This document shows positions 5,777-6,880 of a stretch of DNA of 6,880 bases, piece by piece. The DNA lies in contig JAFYOF010000126.1 in the NCBI GenBank assembly GCA_017560305.1, positions 1 to 6,880 on the forward strand, in the 5' to 3' direction. Position numbers and translations under genes: made by a program. The notes beneath the pieces were generated by a model. It saw only the letters and a program-made list of their open reading frames with translations. It made no database searches and was not told the origin of the DNA. How positions within the stretch are numbered: the first letter of the stretch is position 1; every line of letters starts with the position of its first letter. Source of the DNA: Alistipes sp. (GTDB lineage Bacteria > Bacteroidota > Bacteroidia > Bacteroidales > Rikenellaceae).

Positions 5777-6238
5777 ATGATACTAATTAGGGCAAATGTT
5801 CACGATGCGGAGAATTTATGGAAGATGCAGATTGTAGCCTTCCAAGATTTGTACGCAAAGTATCAAGATCCAGAAACAAGCCCTGCAACAGAGACGCTTG
5901 AAAAGACCATGACTCGATTAGAGCAGACATATACATACTACTATTATATCAAGGTTGGGGACTGTATTGTTGGGGCAATGCGTGTCATTGATCATAAAGA
6001 AGATGGGAAGTATAAATTTCTCTCTCCAATATTCATTATGAAAGAATTTCGAGGCAGAGGCTATGCTCAACAAGCGATGCAACTGGCCGAAGAGATTCAC
6101 GGAAGTTCTGGATGGGAACTTGATACTATTTTACAAGAGAAAGGCAATTGCCACCTCTATGAGAAATTAGGATATAAACAGACAGGAGAAACTAAGGTTG
6201 TTAATGAGAGGATGACATTAGTCTTCTACCGTAAGTAG
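5777..6238 (+). CDS. GNAT-family N-acetyltransferase
   Basis: Encodes 153 residues and probably transfers an acetyl group from acetyl-CoA to an amine; the substrate is unknown. The start ATG at 5777 gives MILIRAN, a typical GNAT first strand. A GTG at 5684 would add 31 residues of non-family sequence and was not chosen. Motif A is visible as SPIFIMKEFRGRGYAQQAM (83-101), with the acetyl-CoA pyrophosphate loop RGRGYA at 92-97. Motif B is CHLYEKLGYKQTGE (125-138), where the Tyr (128) is in the usual position for the general acid. The protein is cytosolic. It is a single gene, ended by a strong terminator before umuD, with the divergent unknown operon upstream. A long leader from the 5507-5537 promoter would be its only recognised promoter. 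It might act as an antitoxin, toxin or resistance enzyme, but nothing distinguishes these. Confidence 0.88.
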   Translation: MILIRANVHDAENLWKMQIVAFQDLYAKYQDPETSPATETLEKTMTRLEQTYTYYYYIKVGDCIVGAMRVIDHKEDGKYKFLSPIFIMKEFRGRGYAQQAMQLAEEIHGSSGWELDTILQEKGNCHLYEKLGYKQTGETKVVNERMTLVFYRK

Positions 6239-6269
6239 CCAGTCACAAATATTGATTGGCTTTTTCTTT
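6237..6269 (+). terminator. intrinsic terminator after the acetyltransferase gene
   Basis: AGCCAGTCA (6237-6245) pairs with TGATTGGCT (6253-6261) over 9 bp with one G-T pair and a 7-base loop, followed at once by TTTTTCTTT. The stem overlaps the TAG stop codon of the acetyltransferase, and the arrangement separates it from umuD. Confidence 0.85.
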
Positions 6270-6296
6270 ATTCCAGCAATCACACTTCGATTGGCA

Positions 6297-6304
6297 TAAT
6301 TTTG
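6297..6304 (+). promoter_or_regulatory. possible -7 box for umuDC
   Basis: TAATTTTG matches TAnnTTTG and lies 18 bp before the ATG of umuD, directly after the upstream terminator, so umuDC needs its own promoter here. No TTTG is seen 19-21 bp upstream. An SOS (LexA) operator could not be recognised; LexA sites are poorly conserved between phyla. Confidence 0.4.
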
Positions 6305-6322
6305 AGTATCTTTACACCCGCT

Positions 6323-6751
6323 ATGAATGAATTTGTGCCACATAAGATAGATGCAGAGGAGTCGTTTGAGAGTCATCTGCTTGGAGATGTTAAGGCGGGA
6401 TTTCCTTCGCCTGCTGAGGATATACGCGAGAAGTTGGACCTTATCAAGTTGCTAGTTAAACACAAGGCATCAACCTTCTTCTTTCGCGTAAGTGGCGTGT
6501 CAATGGTAGATGCTGCGTTGGATGAGGGTGATATCATCATCGTGGACCGTGCTGTGGATCCTTACAACAACTGTAAGGCTGTGTGCTACATTGATGGAGA
6601 GTATACGGTTAAGCGTGTTGAAATGGGTGACAATATGATTCGCCTTATGCCTGCCAATGAGCTCAATACTGCATACAAGCCAATAGAGGTTACTCCAGAT
6701 AATGAGTTTATGATTTGGGGTGTTGTAACCTATGTAATCAAGAAGATGTAA
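6323..6751 (+). CDS. umuD: UmuD, self-cleaving SOS mutagenesis protein
   Basis: S24-family serine/lysine protease. After RecA-stimulated self-cleavage it becomes the UmuD' partner of the translesion polymerase UmuC. The cleavage site is visible as KA25-G26FPSPAED, the catalytic serine is S60 in SGVSM, and the general-base lysine is K97 in YTVKRV. Counted from the ATG at 6323, these positions equal E. coli UmuD (S60, K97), and the 142-aa length is normal, which supports this start. A TTG at 6302 would extend the protein by seven residues but overlaps the -7 box. The gene is one base from umuC, forming the classic umuDC pair. Such pairs are common on plasmids, integrative elements and prophages, and expression is expected to be SOS-induced, though no LexA site was identified. 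Confidence 0.95.
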   Translation: MNEFVPHKIDAEESFESHLLGDVKAGFPSPAEDIREKLDLIKLLVKHKASTFFFRVSGVSMVDAALDEGDIIIVDRAVDPYNNCKAVCYIDGEYTVKRVEMGDNMIRLMPANELNTAYKPIEVTPDNEFMIWGVVTYVIKKM

Positions 6752-6752
6752 G

Positions 6753-6880
6753 ATGTTTGCCCTTGCCGATTGCAACAACTTCTTCGCCTCGTGCGAGAGG
6801 GTTTTTAGACCCGATCTCCAAGGCAAGCCTGTCATTGTGCTATCCAACAATGACGGCTGTGCTATTGCGCGAAGTAACGA
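6753..6880 (+). CDS. umuC: UmuC, Y-family translesion DNA polymerase, N-terminal fragment
   Basis: The first 42 complete codons are present; the gene runs off the window. The sequence MFALADCNNFFASCERVFRP carries the Y-family motif I with the metal-binding Asp (D6), followed by GKPVIVLSNNDGCAIAR, the signature of UmuC/ImpB proteins. At the steric-gate position (residue 11) there is Phe where E. coli UmuC has Tyr; either aromatic can exclude ribonucleotides. The start ATG lies one base after the umuD stop codon, implying translational coupling. With processed UmuD it forms a lesion-bypass polymerase that raises mutation rates under DNA damage. Confidence 0.97.
   Translation, partial: MFALADCNNFFASCERVFRPDLQGKPVIVLSNNDGCAIARSN

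Noticed and set aside
6302..6322. TTG start for umuD at 6302.
   Set aside because: The ATG at 6323 gives residue numbers equal to E. coli UmuD, and the TTG lies inside the probable -7 box.
6500..6850. A 116-residue open frame antisense to umuD and umuC.
   Set aside because: It lies opposite two confidently identified genes, has no recognisable motifs, and is best explained as a shadow frame.
1..6880. CRISPR array, tRNA, rRNA, insertion sequence or integrase.
   Set aside because: No regularly spaced repeats, cloverleaf-like sequence, transposase or integrase motifs were seen on either strand.

Overview
The window looks like an accessory stretch of a Bacteroidota (Bacteroides/Prevotella-type) genome. 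The main evidence is promoter-like sequence of the Bacteroidota form (TTTG, 19 bp, TAnnTTTG), weak or absent Shine-Dalgarno sequences, and a mostly AT-rich composition. The left edge carries mobile-element or phage-type replication genes and the right edge an SOS mutagenesis operon, so the middle reads as cargo in a mobile or phage-derived region.

Layout, left to right. Positions 1-247 (+) hold the C-terminal end of a DnaB/RecA-like helicase, followed by a zinc-ribbon plus TOPRIM DNA primase (302-1267, +) whose last residues look replaced. From about 5570 down to 1141 runs a block of six minus-strand genes. In transcription order these are an 83-aa unknown protein, a 61-aa zinc-ribbon protein, an intercistronic hairpin, a ClpX-like AAA+ unfoldase (480 aa), a protein with an N-terminal SecB-like chaperone domain and a long acidic C-terminal region (394 aa), a complete PP2C-type Ser/Thr phosphatase (248 aa), and a small multi-pass membrane protein whose 3' end runs antisense into the primase gene. 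The 282-bp region 5495-5776 contains promoter-like sequences for both strands. To its right are a GNAT acetyltransferase (5777-6238, +) with a clear intrinsic terminator, then umuD (6323-6751, +) and the start of umuC (6753 to the window end).

The most interesting unit is the minus-strand block. A ClpX-type unfoldase and a SecB-type holdase are encoded 11 bp apart, followed by a PP2C phosphatase and, after a 4-bp gap, a membrane protein. A working hypothesis is a phosphorylation-controlled chaperone/unfoldase module, possibly a stress-response or anti-phage system; I know of no described system with exactly this composition. The AAA+ protein keeps the ClpX landmarks (Walker A, arginine finger, sensor 2 and an IGY loop where ClpX has the ClpP-contacting IGF loop), but it has no zinc-binding domain and has His in place of the Walker B Asp. 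No partner kinase, protease, toxin or nuclease is visible. The block may be incomplete, because its last gene collides with the primase gene at what looks like a recombination junction near 1205-1240.

Homology statements rest on motif recognition by eye; no database search was possible.
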